From Desmodesmus armatus (Eukaryota > Chlorophyta > Chlorophyceae > Sphaeropleales > Scenedesmaceae), in assembly GCA_007449985.2 (NCBI GenBank), contig VIIQ02000161.1, positions 62,001 to 126,000 of the forward strand: a stretch of 64,000 bases of DNA, read 5' to 3'. The position numbers and the translations under genes are program-made. A model generated the notes under the pieces. That model was not told the origin of the DNA. It made no database searches and saw only the letters and a list, made by a program, of their open reading frames with translations. Below are positions 11,819-22,800 of this stretch, one piece after another. Numbering within the stretch: position 1 is the first letter of the stretch; each line of letters starts with the position of its first letter.

Positions 11819-13147
11819 GAATCATTCCAGGCCTTTCGACAAGTGATGGTGTCTTTCGCTCACTGTCTTACAATCCGTCACAGATAGTATGTGCTGCTAG
11901 CTGGTTCACTTTACACAGCATGTGATTCCTGTTGCAGCTGCTTGCCATGGCATATGCTTTGTCCAGAGCATATGCTGTTGGTAGTTTGTGCGATCCTGGT
12001 GTGCTGTGGATGTGCGGGAAAAAGCGGTGGGTCATTCGTGTCTATTGCTGGCAGTGGTAGTGCCAAGAAAGTGTTGTCTGTTTCAAGGGCCCGTCATTTG
12101 TGATTCTGTCCTCATGCACACTATGCGTCTTTCCCAGATCAGAAGGCTTCTTGTACTTGAATGTAGCAGTGTACTCTGCATCACCAGCCTGGCTGTGTTG
12201 ATGCAGAACCAGCAGGCCAGATCCGTGATGCAATCGTGTGGCGATTTTTGTTAGTGATGGTGTTATCGGCTAACTGTGCAATGCTGGTGCATGAAGCAGG
12301 CCATGCAGCCTTCCAAAGGATTATTGTGCACCCACGGCGTACTTTTCAGATTTCTCCTTGTGTACAACCTTGCAGATTGTTGGATTCATACAGGGTGTAA
12401 AGGCCCTCCCACCAATGTCACGTAGGTCGCCTGCAATCCTCTTAGAATAAGACCGGCGAGCAGCATATACCCTGCAAGTGCGCATATCTGTCCGGCAGTG
12501 CCAATGTCAATTGAATTGCAAGTTTGTAAACACACCAGCAATGAATTAAACGGCTTGGAGGTCTTCAATGGCCTGACTTGAGCCCGATTTGAGCAATGCA
12601 TGTGCGTCATCTGGGGTCAGCCCACTGGGGCATGGCCTTGAAGGTCATGGCTGACGTGGATGTATCTGATCAGACAGTGAGTCTTGAAAGGTGGGCAAAG
12701 GTCAGTGCTCAGCAAGCTCAGGGGTTGAACCCCAGAAGCAAACTTTGTATGCGGCATACAATCACCCAAGCATCACCCAAGCAGGTAGAGTTCAAGACTT
12801 GGGTCGCAAGCCCACACTCCCTCACACAGCACTGCACTGCAGCTGGTTGGCCTCTCATGAACAACATGCATGCGGCTGCTGCAGAGCCGCACGGCACAGA
12901 CCTGACACAACCCACAGAACAGAATGCTACGGCTGCCCCGGGTTCATAAATTGATTGACAGGATTCATATGCCTCCTCAAAAGATATCCAGATGTGTGAC
13001 AAACAGAGTGCAACCATTGCACTGTATGGCACACAGTCACCATTATTGTAACCAGTACAATCATCTGCCACCCTGCTGCTGCCACAGCACTGCTGGTGTG
13101 TGCATTGAATGCACTGAAGGCCTGAGTGCTCAGCACTCCTGGCAGGA
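11819..13147. other. intergenic region after LACS
   Basis: LACS (plus strand) and gene A (minus strand) converge here, so both 3' ends lie in this stretch. No coding exon with homology to anything else in the window is visible. Several short open frames on both strands lack recognisable composition or motifs. Confidence 0.5.
12396..12400 (+). terminator. candidate TGTAA polyadenylation signal for LACS
   Basis: TGTAA is the usual near-upstream polyadenylation element of chlorophycean algae. This is the first plus-strand copy after the LACS stop and implies a 3' untranslated region of about 0.6 kb. The motif is short and could occur by chance. Confidence 0.4.
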
Positions 13148-14178
13148 TTAGAACAGCAGATCATCCAGCAGCTGCCTGCACCTCATCAGCCCCTCAACCA
13201 GCTCCTGCAGCCTCTGACCTCCCAACACCTGCTTCAGGACAGGCTGGGCTGACAGCAGCAGCAGACCCTCAACCTCCTGCTCTACAGCTGAACAGTCGGC
13301 CCCTGCTTCTGTATCTTGCTGCACCACACTGGGGGCCCCTGCGCTCAGGCACTGCTGTGCCCTATCCCCCACCTCAGCAATGTAGTTTGTCAGCAGCAGC
13401 AATGCAGGAATGGCGTCCAAATCCACACTCATGAAGCACCCCACACTCCCCTGCAACTGGTTGAGGCAGCCACATGCGTAACCAGTCACCAAGCTGGGGT
13501 CTGACTGCAGCTGCTGCAGCAGGTCTGCCATGCTGCTGCTGACGCCACCCATGCTACACCCTGTACAAGCAGCTGGACCGTGCTCACACGTCGCTGCACA
13601 CTTCTCAGCGTCACCACCGGTAGGGGCCGTAGGCACAACAGCACTTGACGGAGTGCTAGGGCCAGCTTCCTTACCATGCTCGCACGTCCTCCCTGCTGCT
13701 GCTCCTGCTGCCTCTCCTGCTGTGGCTCGTCTACAGCAGCCCTGACCTCCTGCTGTTTGTCCCCCAAAGACCTGGGGTCCGCCCTGTGTGCAATGCCCTG
13801 CTGAGCCAGCGCCTCCAGCAGTCCACGCAGCTCCTGCAGCTGGTCCTGTGGCAGCACGGCCTGCATTGCTGGCTCTCTCAGCACCGGCAGCAGCAGCCGG
13901 GCTGTCAAGATGCTGTTGCAGGCATCAGCAAAAGCATCGGTGCTGACACTGCTGGCAGCAGCAGCAGCAGCACTGGATGTGTTTGCACTCCCGCTGGCTT
14001 GCTGCCTTTGGCTGCTTGCGCTACTGCTCAGCTGTGTCAATGCATCTGCAGCATAGGTGGCACACACCCGCAGTGCAGCTGCCACGCTGACTCCATCCTG
14101 TGACACTGCTTCCAGCGCCTGTGTGGCAATCAACCACAGCAGCTGGAATCCAGCGACGGCTTCAGCAGCAGGACCACC

Positions 14179-14225
<47 letters not shown>

Positions 14226-16785
14226 GGTCCTGCAGGAAGAGGGTCATGCGCAGCTCTGCAAAGGTCAACGACCTGCCGCCATTCATGCCGCTGCCATTCT
14301 TGTCCATGCGAGTAGCTGCGTCAAGCTTTGCCGCTGCTGCTGCTGCTTGTGCTGCTGTCTGCGGCAGTGAGGCAGGCAGTGCTGCCTGTGCTGTGCTGGG
14401 TGTTGGTCCAGGTGCATCTGTTGTGCGTCCATGCGGGTAGCTGCATCGAGCCTGGCCACTGCGGCTGCTTGTGCTGCTGTCGGTAGCAGTTGGCCATGCA
14501 GTGCTGCGTGTGCTTTGCTTGGGGTTGGTTCTGGTGCAGCGGAAGCACCGCTGCCACTGTCGTCTGTGCCAATAGCGGCATCCAGCCTGGCCGCTGCTGC
14601 TGGTGCTGCTGTCTGTGGACGATGCAGTGCTGCGTGTGCTTTGCTTGGGGTTGGCTCTGGTGCAGCGGAAGCACCGCTGCCACTGTCGTCTGTGCCAATA
14701 GCTGCATCCAGCCTGGCCGCTGCTGCTGGTGCTGCTGTCTGTGGACGATGCAGTGCTGCGTGTGCTTTGCTTGGGGTTGGCTCTGGTGCAGCAGTCGTCA
14801 CACTGCCATTGTCTTCCATGCAGGTAGCTGCATCACGCCTGACCGCTGCCGCTGCTGCTGGTGACTGCGGCGGCGAGCCATGCAGTGCTGCTTGTGCAGT
14901 GCTGGGTGCTGGGTCAGGTGATGCTGTTATGCCTGTAACCTGAGCTGCTGCAGCCTTTGATCCTGATTCTGACGCAGCAGTCGCCGCCCTTCTGCGGCCT
15001 GCGAGCGTCTGAGGCATCGGCCGCGCCTTTGGGACACTGCGATGCTTGGAACCCTGCATCTGCAACGCACCCTGACTCTGGGACACTGCAGCAGTGCCAC
15101 CAGCAACAGCCAGCTGCTGTGCTGAAACACCACACGCCCCTGTCTGCTGTTTGCTGCCAAAGGCACCGGCTGGCAGCTGAGTGGGAAAGCCAGACAAGCG
15201 ACTCGATGTGGTTGGACCCACTACCGTCCCCGGCCCCTTGGCTCCTTTGATGGCACCTGGCAGCTGACTGCTGCTGCTGCCGCCATTCCGCACGCCAGAG
15301 CCCAGCACCTGTGCGGCAGTGCCAGCAGTGGCCCCAAAGGCAGGACCAGAGGCAGCCGCAGTAGCACTGCCAGTGGCAACAGCTGCTGCTGCTCCTGCAA
15401 GAACAGCAGCACCTCTGGTGGAGCTGTGGCCCTGTGCAGTAGCCTGCAGCTTCCCAAGTGCAAGGCTGACAGCATCCAGTCGCTTGCTTCCTCATGGCAG
15501 CGCCCAGCACAGCATCAAGCTCAGGCTGCTGCAGCAGCTGCTGCAGCCCTTTGAGCATATGCCGATTGATGTGCGCTCTGTCATGCCCCCTGCTCCAGCC
15601 TTCTGCATGCAGCCCGCCAGCTGCTCTGGGCTGGTGTATGTGAGCAGCACAGGGCCCACGGCACTGTGTTGAGAGATGCTGGGAGTGTACTTCAGCAGCC
15701 GCAACAGCACACTTGAGACATTGAAGCTGCTGCTGCGTTGCTGCAATTGCTGATACAGCTGTGTAAAGGTGACTCCATATGCAGCAGCAATGGCGGCAGC
15801 AGCAGCTGCAGCAGTACCTGCCCCTGCAGCTGCTGCACGGTGTGTGGGTGCCGCATGGCCTGTCTGCCCTGCTGCAGTCCTTGAGGGCGCTGCACCAGCA
15901 GCAGCATCCACAGCAGTGTTAGCTGTTGCTGCTGCATGGTCAACGTCGTCTCCATCAGGAGCATCTGCAGCAGCCTGACTTGCAGCTGCCGACTGCCGGC
16001 TACGGTGTTCAGACTTGTACAGCTGAGCATACTTCCCTCTTGCTGCACCCATGCTGCTCAGCATTGCTGCGTAGTCCACGCTGCTGCTGTTGAGGACTTG
16101 CTGGTGGTCTGTGAGGAAGGTACGCTGGTGCTGCACATAGTGAGCTGACACCACCTTGCTGCTGTGCATGGCATCCAAGTGACTCAGCAGCCTGGCATAG
16201 TGTGGCAGCAGCTCTGACACACGCACGCTGTCAAGGTCGTCTGCAATGCCACACGCCTGCACCCATTTCATGAGAATTGACCGAAGAGGTGAGCTTGCAG
16301 GTGCGACATCCTTGACTGCCCACTTCTGAGCGCCGCTGTGCAGCTGTGCCGTGATGGCAGCAGGGGCGGCAGCAGCTGCTGCTGCATCCCCTCCCGTCTC
16401 CCTGACTTCTGTCACCCCTGACAAGAATGCAGGCTGCTGCTGCTGCTGGGTCTTTGTGTACTTGCTGCGTGCAGCACACATGCTGCTCAGCATGGCCGCG
16501 TAGTCCACACTGCCATCCTGCAGGGCATGCTGATTGGCTTTGAGAAAGCGGTATAATGCCCCCAGCTGGACGTACACTGTGCTGGCCACCATCTGGTTGC
16601 TGCTGTGTAGGCTGTCGAACAGAGTCAGCACCTTGCCATAGTGTGGCAGCAGCTCTGCCACACGCACGCTGCCAGGGTCGTCGCCTCCTATGCCACAAGC
16701 CTGCACCCATTTCCGCAGAGGGGCCAACAAGTTTGTGCCTGTAGCCCCTGCTTCTCTCACAGTAAGTGTGCCTGCCCAGCGCTGC

Positions 16786-16838
<53 letters not shown>

Positions 16839-17458
16839 CTGTTGCTGCTGCTGTTGTGGCTGCAATGTTTGTGCAGCTGGTGCAACAGGCCTGGTGTGTG
16901 CCGGCCATTCAGCCCACCTGCTGCTGCCTGACCATCCCCAATGCCCGCAATCTGTCCCAGCTGCCCTGGACGCTGCAGAAGCAGCAGCGGCTCTCAGCTG
17001 CGCTGTGAGGCCTGTCAAAACAGGAGGGCGAGCTGCTCCGGCACCTGCTGCACCTACACCTGCTGCCGCTGCCTGTGCACCTGCACCTGGACGTGCGTGT
17101 GAGGTATCGGCAGCCTTGCCAACCCCTGCTCACGCCCGAAACCCTGCAGGTGCTGCTGCTGCTTTGACAATGCCATGCTACCATACGCAGGAGTTGCAGG
17201 GGTGCCTGCAGCAGCTGGCAAGAAGGGTGCAGCCGCAAAGGCACGGGCTGTTGCTGCTGTTGCTGCCCGATGTTGCTGCTGCAGGACCAGCTGTGCACTG
17301 TCCAGGATGCTGTTTGGCAGTGACTCTGTCTGGGCGGGTGGCCAACTGCTGCCTGCACCTGCATCAGCACAGGGCACGCTGGCATGGGGCTGCACACTGC
17401 TTGGTCCTGGTGGCGGGTTTGTCCTGTGGATGGTAGCCTCCTGCAGCCGCAGCAGCAA
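13148..17458 (-). CDS. gene A: low-complexity protein with two KWVQ/ELLPHY modules, frame-disrupted
   Basis: Unrecognised. Open blocks read 5'-3' from about 17458 to 17054, 17018 to 15492, 15308 to 14283, 14307 to 13486 and 13636 to 13148 (TAA). The first block ('QPHASVPCADAGAGSS') matches the N-terminal block of gene B. Then come a ~27-Gln tract and two ~85-residue modules at about 16460-16730 ('LRKWVQACGIGGDDPGSVRVA') and 16020-16290. Next is a 'GVTFTQLYQQL...VGPVLLTYTSPEQLAGC' module at 15490-15790, a 42-residue Ala/Pro-rich tandem repeat, a 15-Ser run, and a C-terminal module ('MADLLQQLQSDPSL...VGDRAQQCLSAG') shared with gene B. The blocks change frame near 15560 and 15495 (a compensating pair), 14420 and 13640. 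These are either small indels in a decaying gene, assembly slips in repeats, or unrecognised introns. The modules look alpha-helical; no catalytic motif or membrane segment is seen. Confidence 0.5.
14180..14224 (-). repeat. (CTG)15 microsatellite coding poly-Ser in gene A
   Basis: Fifteen perfect CTG triplets on the plus strand (CAG on the coding strand) are read in the AGC phase as a serine run, while most other CAG runs in genes A and B are read as Gln or Ala. The different reading phase fits the frame slippage elsewhere in this gene. Confidence 0.85.
14420..14940 (-). repeat. 126-bp coding minisatellite in gene A
   Basis: About four tandem units, two of them nearly identical (about 14590-14716 and 14717-14842), code a 42-residue Ala-rich repeat containing 'PEPTPSKAHAALH' and 'ARLDAAIGTDDSG'. 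The outer units are diverged, and the copy nearest 14420 continues in another frame ('PGPTPSTAQAALPASLPQ'), so one unit has suffered an indel. Confidence 0.75.
16775..16860 (-). repeat. CAG/CAA tract coding ~27 Gln in gene A
   Basis: A run of mixed CTG and TTG triplets on the plus strand codes an almost pure glutamine tract upstream of the first KWVQ module. Mixed CAA/CAG usage suggests an older, more stable tract than the pure (CTG)15 run at 14180. Confidence 0.8.
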
Positions 17459-17490
17459 AACAAGGCCCTTGTTTTGGTGACAGTGGTCGC

Positions 17491-18190
17491 ATGTGTTGCA
17501 AAGAAGCAGCTAACATGCGCACCAAGGTGGGCAACAGGGTCACATGCTTGGTTGCCTGAATGGAACAGGCTGACGACTAGATGGAAGCTTCTGCCATCTG
17601 CATCTGCCGGCCATGTGTTGGGCAAGTGCAGTGAAGGCAAGTGCAGTGCAGTGAGGGCAAGTGCAGTGAAGGGAGAGGGATCCCCTGATGCTGATTACTG
17701 CCACAGAGGCAAAGGAAGGAATGGGTGCAGAATACAGCCGGAAAAGGCATGGAGCCCGCTATTGGGTGTGCTACCCTAGGGATTCAAGGTTCTCTCAGGT
17801 CGGGACTGAGGGGACTCTCCCAGCGGGTCAAGGGTGATTGATACCTTACAGCATCCAATCTCCCATGTCGAACAACATCTCCAGCCTGAATTTCGGTGGG
17901 TTTACACGGCCCCCAGGTGTGCCCCTGGGGAGTGAGATGTGGCCACGAGTGCCGTTGCCCTAGACCCCCAGGAGTGTTGGTGTGAAGAGCCGTCCTCAAC
18001 GGACGCGAGGCCAATGGGAAGAAGTCCTATGGCGTTAAGAGACCAAGGGGGTGTCTCTGTATCTTTACCTTTATGTGTTGCAAAGAAGCAGCTAACATGC
18101 GCACCAAGGTGGGCAACAGGGTCACATGCTTGGTTGCCTGAATGGAACAGGCTGACGACTAGATGGAAGCTTCTGCCATCGGCATCTGCC
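17491..18190. mobile_element. 118-bp direct repeats flanking 464 bp (LTR-like miniature element?)
   Basis: Positions 17491-17608 and 18073-18190 are the same 118-bp sequence with about one mismatch, in direct orientation. The enclosed 464 bases contain no LACS, OPR or gene A/B homology. This arrangement fits a terminal-repeat retrotransposon in miniature or a recent local duplication. Clear TG...CA ends and a flanking target duplication were not seen, so the element class is open. Confidence 0.55.
17617..17672 (+). repeat. short GGCAAGTGCAGTGA tandem repeat
   Basis: Three to four imperfect copies of a 14- to 20-nt unit built on GGCAAGTGCAGTG lie directly after the first 118-bp direct repeat, inside the candidate miniature element. 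Confidence 0.6.
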
Positions 18191-18308
18191 ATCAGCCAGC
18201 CAGCTCATGGTGTTTCACCCCAAGGTGGGGCTGCCAGTCAGTCAGCACAGCAGACAAGTGGCATGCCAACAGTGTGCACATACCAGCAGCATCACTACTT
18301 GCCATGAG

Positions 18309-18782
18309 TCAACAGCAGGCATCCATCATGGCCACTTTTCGGCAGGTTCTGGGAAAAGCCGCAACAGCAACGTTGACGATAGTGCATGAAGCAGACATGT
18401 CAGCACAGCAGAACCTGGCTGTCAAGACCATGTGGCCCACCTTTTCATGCACGTCCTTGTGTGGCACTGCCCATACGGCAGCTACTGCATCTGCCTCATA
18501 TGGCTGGCACTGCCAAGGCACCTGTTGTGTCTCCTGACGTGCAGGGGATAGCTGCAGCCCATGGCCTGCATCATGCAGCTGGTGCTCGAGTGGGTGCTGC
18601 TGTGAGTGCATGCCATGAGGAGACTGTCTGCTGTTGCCTGGGACACCCGCTTGCAGCGCCTGTGTGTACACCCCAGCAGCGGATCCAACACAGCCAGTCT
18701 GTTGTGGGCAGACCTGCTTGCTGGGACACCCCTGATCATGCTCCGGAGTTATTGTAGGGTGTGAATTTGCCAAAGACGCCAT
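18309..18782 (-). CDS. candidate upstream exon of gene A (VPW..QP..ADAV block)
   Basis: An open frame containing 'QQVPWQCQPYEADAVAAV' and 'KVGHMVLTARF' matches the minus-strand frame at 29234-29788, which stands in the same place upstream of gene B. Because the block was duplicated together with A and B, it is probably a 5' exon of the same gene or a small companion gene. A donor/acceptor pair joining it to gene A was not established. No family was recognised. Confidence 0.4.
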   Translation of the reverse strand: MASLANSHPTITPEHDQGCPSKQVCPQQTGCVGSAAGVYTQALQAGVPGNSRQSPHGMHSQQHPLEHQLHDAGHGLQLSPARQETQQVPWQCQPYEADAVAAVWAVPHKDVHEKVGHMVLTARFCCADMSASCTIVNVAVAAFPRTCRKVAMMDACC

Positions 18783-19831
18783 ATGGAAGCGTTCAGTCGT
18801 TGAGGCAGCCCGCGGACTGCTGATGGTTCAGCTCTTGAGAGACGCTGGCAAGCTCATGTCAGCTTTTGATCTCAATGTCTGTATCTGTAGACATCACAAT
18901 AATTTTCCGGCTTGTCTGGTGCTGCAGCTGTCATGCAGTCCTTGAAAGGTCAAGTTTCGGTTGACAGCGCTGTACATGACAGCTAGCTAGCTGTACATGA
19001 CAGTTGCAGTTTGCAAGCGACTAAGGTTTGCAGCTTGCACTGATAATCTATCAAGCATTCTCCAGGAGGACGATCCTGAATTTGAGCAGCTGTAAGGGAA
19101 GTGAAGTGCACTGCATCAGGCACCTGAAGGTCGAGACAGGCAACAGATGCGGCACACTGTACATGTGCTGGTGCCAGGCACTTTCTTGGCGATTGCATAA
19201 GGCAGAACAATATGTGCATCTGAAGTTCACGACGCGATTGAAGAAGCACAGTCTGCATGCATTCAGATTAGCACTGCTCAGCTCACAGCCACGCACCACG
19301 TCTGTGCAGAGCACACTAGCAAAAACCTGCGCTGCAAAAGTTGAATGTGCAGCCATGAGGTGCCACGTCCAATTAAGCAGCAGGACACAGGCTGGACAAC
19401 CCTGTGCAGGGTGAAAAGGACCCACTCAGCTGCCACAACCGTTGGTTGACTGCGCAAGCAGCACTTGTATCTGTATTGACATACATGACAAAAGCAACAC
19501 CTGCCTAGATGTCCTTGCTGCTACCACTGGGTAGCGTGGTATTTCCTTGTTTGAAACATGCAGACGCCAATGCTGCTGTTGGGCCACAGTGCTGCAGGAG
19601 TGCTGCAAACAAGCAGGCTAGACAAAGAAACACATGCCTTGACATGTAGATATCCAGAGGTGCAGCAACCGAGTCTTTCCAACACTGTACCAAATTCACC
19701 AGATGGCAAATTATGGATCCTGGATTCCATGTGTCAGCACAGGCCTGTTGCTGCCAAAAACTGCTGTCACTGCTCCATATCCGTGCTGATCAGCCTCATG
19801 AGGGCATGCACAGTTGTGCGCACAGCCTAAT
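18783..19831. other. spacer between genes B and A
   Basis: No homologous or motif-bearing open frame was seen. This stretch should hold the 3' untranslated region of gene B and any promoter for the gene A unit. A short direct duplication of AGCTAGCTGTACATGACAG occurs near 18970-19005. Confidence 0.4.
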
Positions 19832-22800
19832 TCAGGTCAGGGGCCTGAGCTTGTCACTCAGCAGCTGCTTGCACCCCAGCAGCCCCTCCACCAGCTCCTG
19901 CAGCATTTGACCTCCCAACACCTGCTGCAATAAGGGCTGGTCTGACAGCTGCAGCAGACCATCAACCTCCTGCAACAACGCCAAACAGGCGGCCCCTACT
20001 TCAGCATCCTGCGGGCCCAGAGCCCCTGCACTCAGGCACTGCTCTGCCCTGTCCCCCACCTCTGTGATGTAGTTGGTGAGCAGCAGCGAGGCAGGGATGG
20101 CGTCCCTATCCACGCCACCAAAGCAAGCCGCATGTCGCTCTAACTGCCTTATGCAAGCGGCCCCGCCACCATTTCCCAAGCTAGGGTCTGACTGCAGCTG
20201 CTGCAGCAAGTCTGCCATGCTGATGAAGTACTCAGGAAAGGCAGCAGTATCGCCATGTCCGCAGGCAACACCAGCAGCAGCTGCAGGCGACTTGGAACCA
20301 GCAGCAGGCGTCAGCACAGATGTACTGGACGGTGCACTGATGCCAGCGCTCAAAGACTCCCTACCACCACCGCTGCCGCTGTTTGCATCCCTGTCAATGT
20401 CGCTTGCTGCAACAGCCTTGGCAGCTGCGGCTGGTGCTGCTGTGCAGGCTCATAACAATTACTACGTGATCGATACTGGCCCCTATCGAAACTCGGCGCG
20501 TTTCGCCTTCTTATTGATGGGAATGGTCGAATATGCTGACTAAACATTATTCAAACGTATTTCGGAGGGTTACTTGCTGCCTGAGCTGTTTGGTATGGCA
20601 GAACAGCAGTACCAGCAAGGGACACTGGCCTGCTGTTCAGCATGCAGGGCTGCTGCTGTATGCTGCACGTGCTGCTCATGTTGAATGATTTCCATTTTGT
20701 CTGTTTGCTGGCCCGACAGGCCTTGCTGCTCATCTGTGCAGCTGCACTGACCATAGACACCACCCACCCCTGCCATCCAGCAGTACCCAACACACACGCA
20801 GCAGCAAGGTTTCCTGCGACGGAAGTAGAATCGTATGACAACAATCTGCCTTCAAGAAGCCAGCAGGGGCAGCCGCATGGCCTGGCCTGAATTGCTGTTG
20901 CTGTTGATCACCATCACAACGATCGGTCGCTTCTGGCGAATGTTGTGGCGATACTAGCCAGACAAAGGTCAAATATGGTTGTTTTACATGTAAGCAGTAT
21001 GATACGCACTCAAACGTCACGGCAGCAGCCTGCTGTCACTGCCAGGGTGCTCATAAAGTAAATGTCAGTAGGCACGTATTTGATTATGCTATAAGTTTGG
21101 GGTGATTTGGAGCCGTCTAACGCACCAATTACGGTAGCAAACGGCTTCCTAGACGCTAAGATAACCGCGTTCAAGTGCCCCTAAAGGCCCGTGTCGATCA
21201 CGTAGTAATTGTTATGAAGGCTTTTTCAGGCTCTGTCCTCTCCTCTGCCCCATCTGCTGAGCTGGTTGCTATGTCAGCTGCCACTGCTCCTGTGCATCCT
21301 GGTGACTCCAAGTCAGCAGAGAAGGTTGCTCCTCCTGCTGAGTCAGCAGAGAAGGTTGCTGCTCCTGCAGCAAAACCAGTGTTGTCTGCCAGCGCGTGGG
21401 GCACATCAAGATCCTGAGACTGCAGAGGACTGCCGGGCAAGGCATCCACCATCAGGCACTGCAGTTCGTCAGTGAGCTCGCCGTCATCCAGCTGTTGTGC
21501 TGACTCGACATGAGTCCCTGCATGCTGCGCATGGGAGGCCCCCTCTGGCAAAGGTGCAGGGCCAGGCAAGGAAGTAACCACTGCCATTGGTGGCCCCTGC
21601 CAAGCTGCATCCAGTGGCTCACCACTCTGCAATGACTCCAAGTGGGTTGCGTCCCCAGAACGCCCCACGCCCTCGTCTGCAGGGGCGGCACCCTGCAACT
21701 GGCTGCTGCTGCTGCCTTTAGCGTTCAAGGCAGTGGCCTGCACCTGCTGCAACACAAAGCTGACGTGTGACAGCCGCTGCTGCCTCACAGCAGCACCCAG
21801 CACAGCATCAAGCTCAGGCTGATGCAGCAGCTGCTGCAGACCGCCAAGCGTCTGGATGATATTCCTACGCTCTGTTTCACCCGCAGCATTGGCATTGCGC
21901 ATGCAGCCAGCCAGCAGCTCTGGGCTGGTGTATGTGAGCAGCACAGGGCCCACGGCACTGTCTGCTGTGATGCCGGGAGTGTACTTCACCAAGCCACAAA
22001 GAACACCCAAGCCACTGCTGCTGCTGCTGCCCAGTTGTGGATACAACTGTGCAAAGGTCACCCCAGAGCCAATCCCAGCAGCAACACCATGTTTGGACGC
22101 CACACTGCCTGGCAGCCGTGCTGCAGCAGCGGCAGCACCGACAGCTGTCTGTGCCGCTCCTACGGTTGATCCAGTGCTGGCCCTCTGGCCAAATCCAGCA
22201 GTGGCGGCAGCAGCTTCAGCAGGATTGGCTGCTGCTGGGCGTGTACTGCCAGCCAGCCTGTCTGGCGCTTGGGCGTTGGGCAGTGCTGCAAGCCTTGCAG
22301 CTGCGGCAGCTGCAGTGCCGCAACCTTGCATTGCTGCAACGTTTGGTGTGGACGCAAATGCAGCAGCAGCTGTCCTCTTTCTGCCTGCCAGGGTTTGAGG
22401 CACCGGCCCTATAGGGCTAGCTAGCTTTGGACGACTGCCATATGCATGCTGCAACCCCTGCAGCTGCAAGGCAACGTTGACTGCAGCAGCACTGCCGCCA
22501 TTCAGCTGCTGCAGTCAGACTACAGATGCCCCTGGGCGCTGTGTGCTGGCAGCAGCTGCTAGCAGCTGAGGCCGTGCAACCATGCCAAGCAAGGAGGTGC
22601 CTCCTGACTGGCCCACTGGCATCCCCTGCTGTAGTGGAAGCAGTACCCTCAAGCTCTGCAATGGCTCTGCGAGCTCCGGTTCCCCAGCACCCTGCCCGCA
22701 ACTGGCATTGTTGACCTTCTGCAGCTGAGCACTGCCGCCAAGCTGCAAGGCGGTGCCCTGTTGTTGCGCAGAGGTGGGGCTCTTGGCAGCACCAGCAGCA

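Noticed and set aside
14180..14224. CRISPR or telomere-like array
   Set aside because: It is a simple CTG triplet run inside coding sequence; there are no spacers and no telomeric TTTTAGGG-type repeats anywhere in the window.
16690..17436. 248-codon plus-strand open frame with a long Cys run
   Set aside because: It is the antisense of the Gln tract and N-terminal block of gene A; poly-Cys is the expected shadow of CAG repeats.
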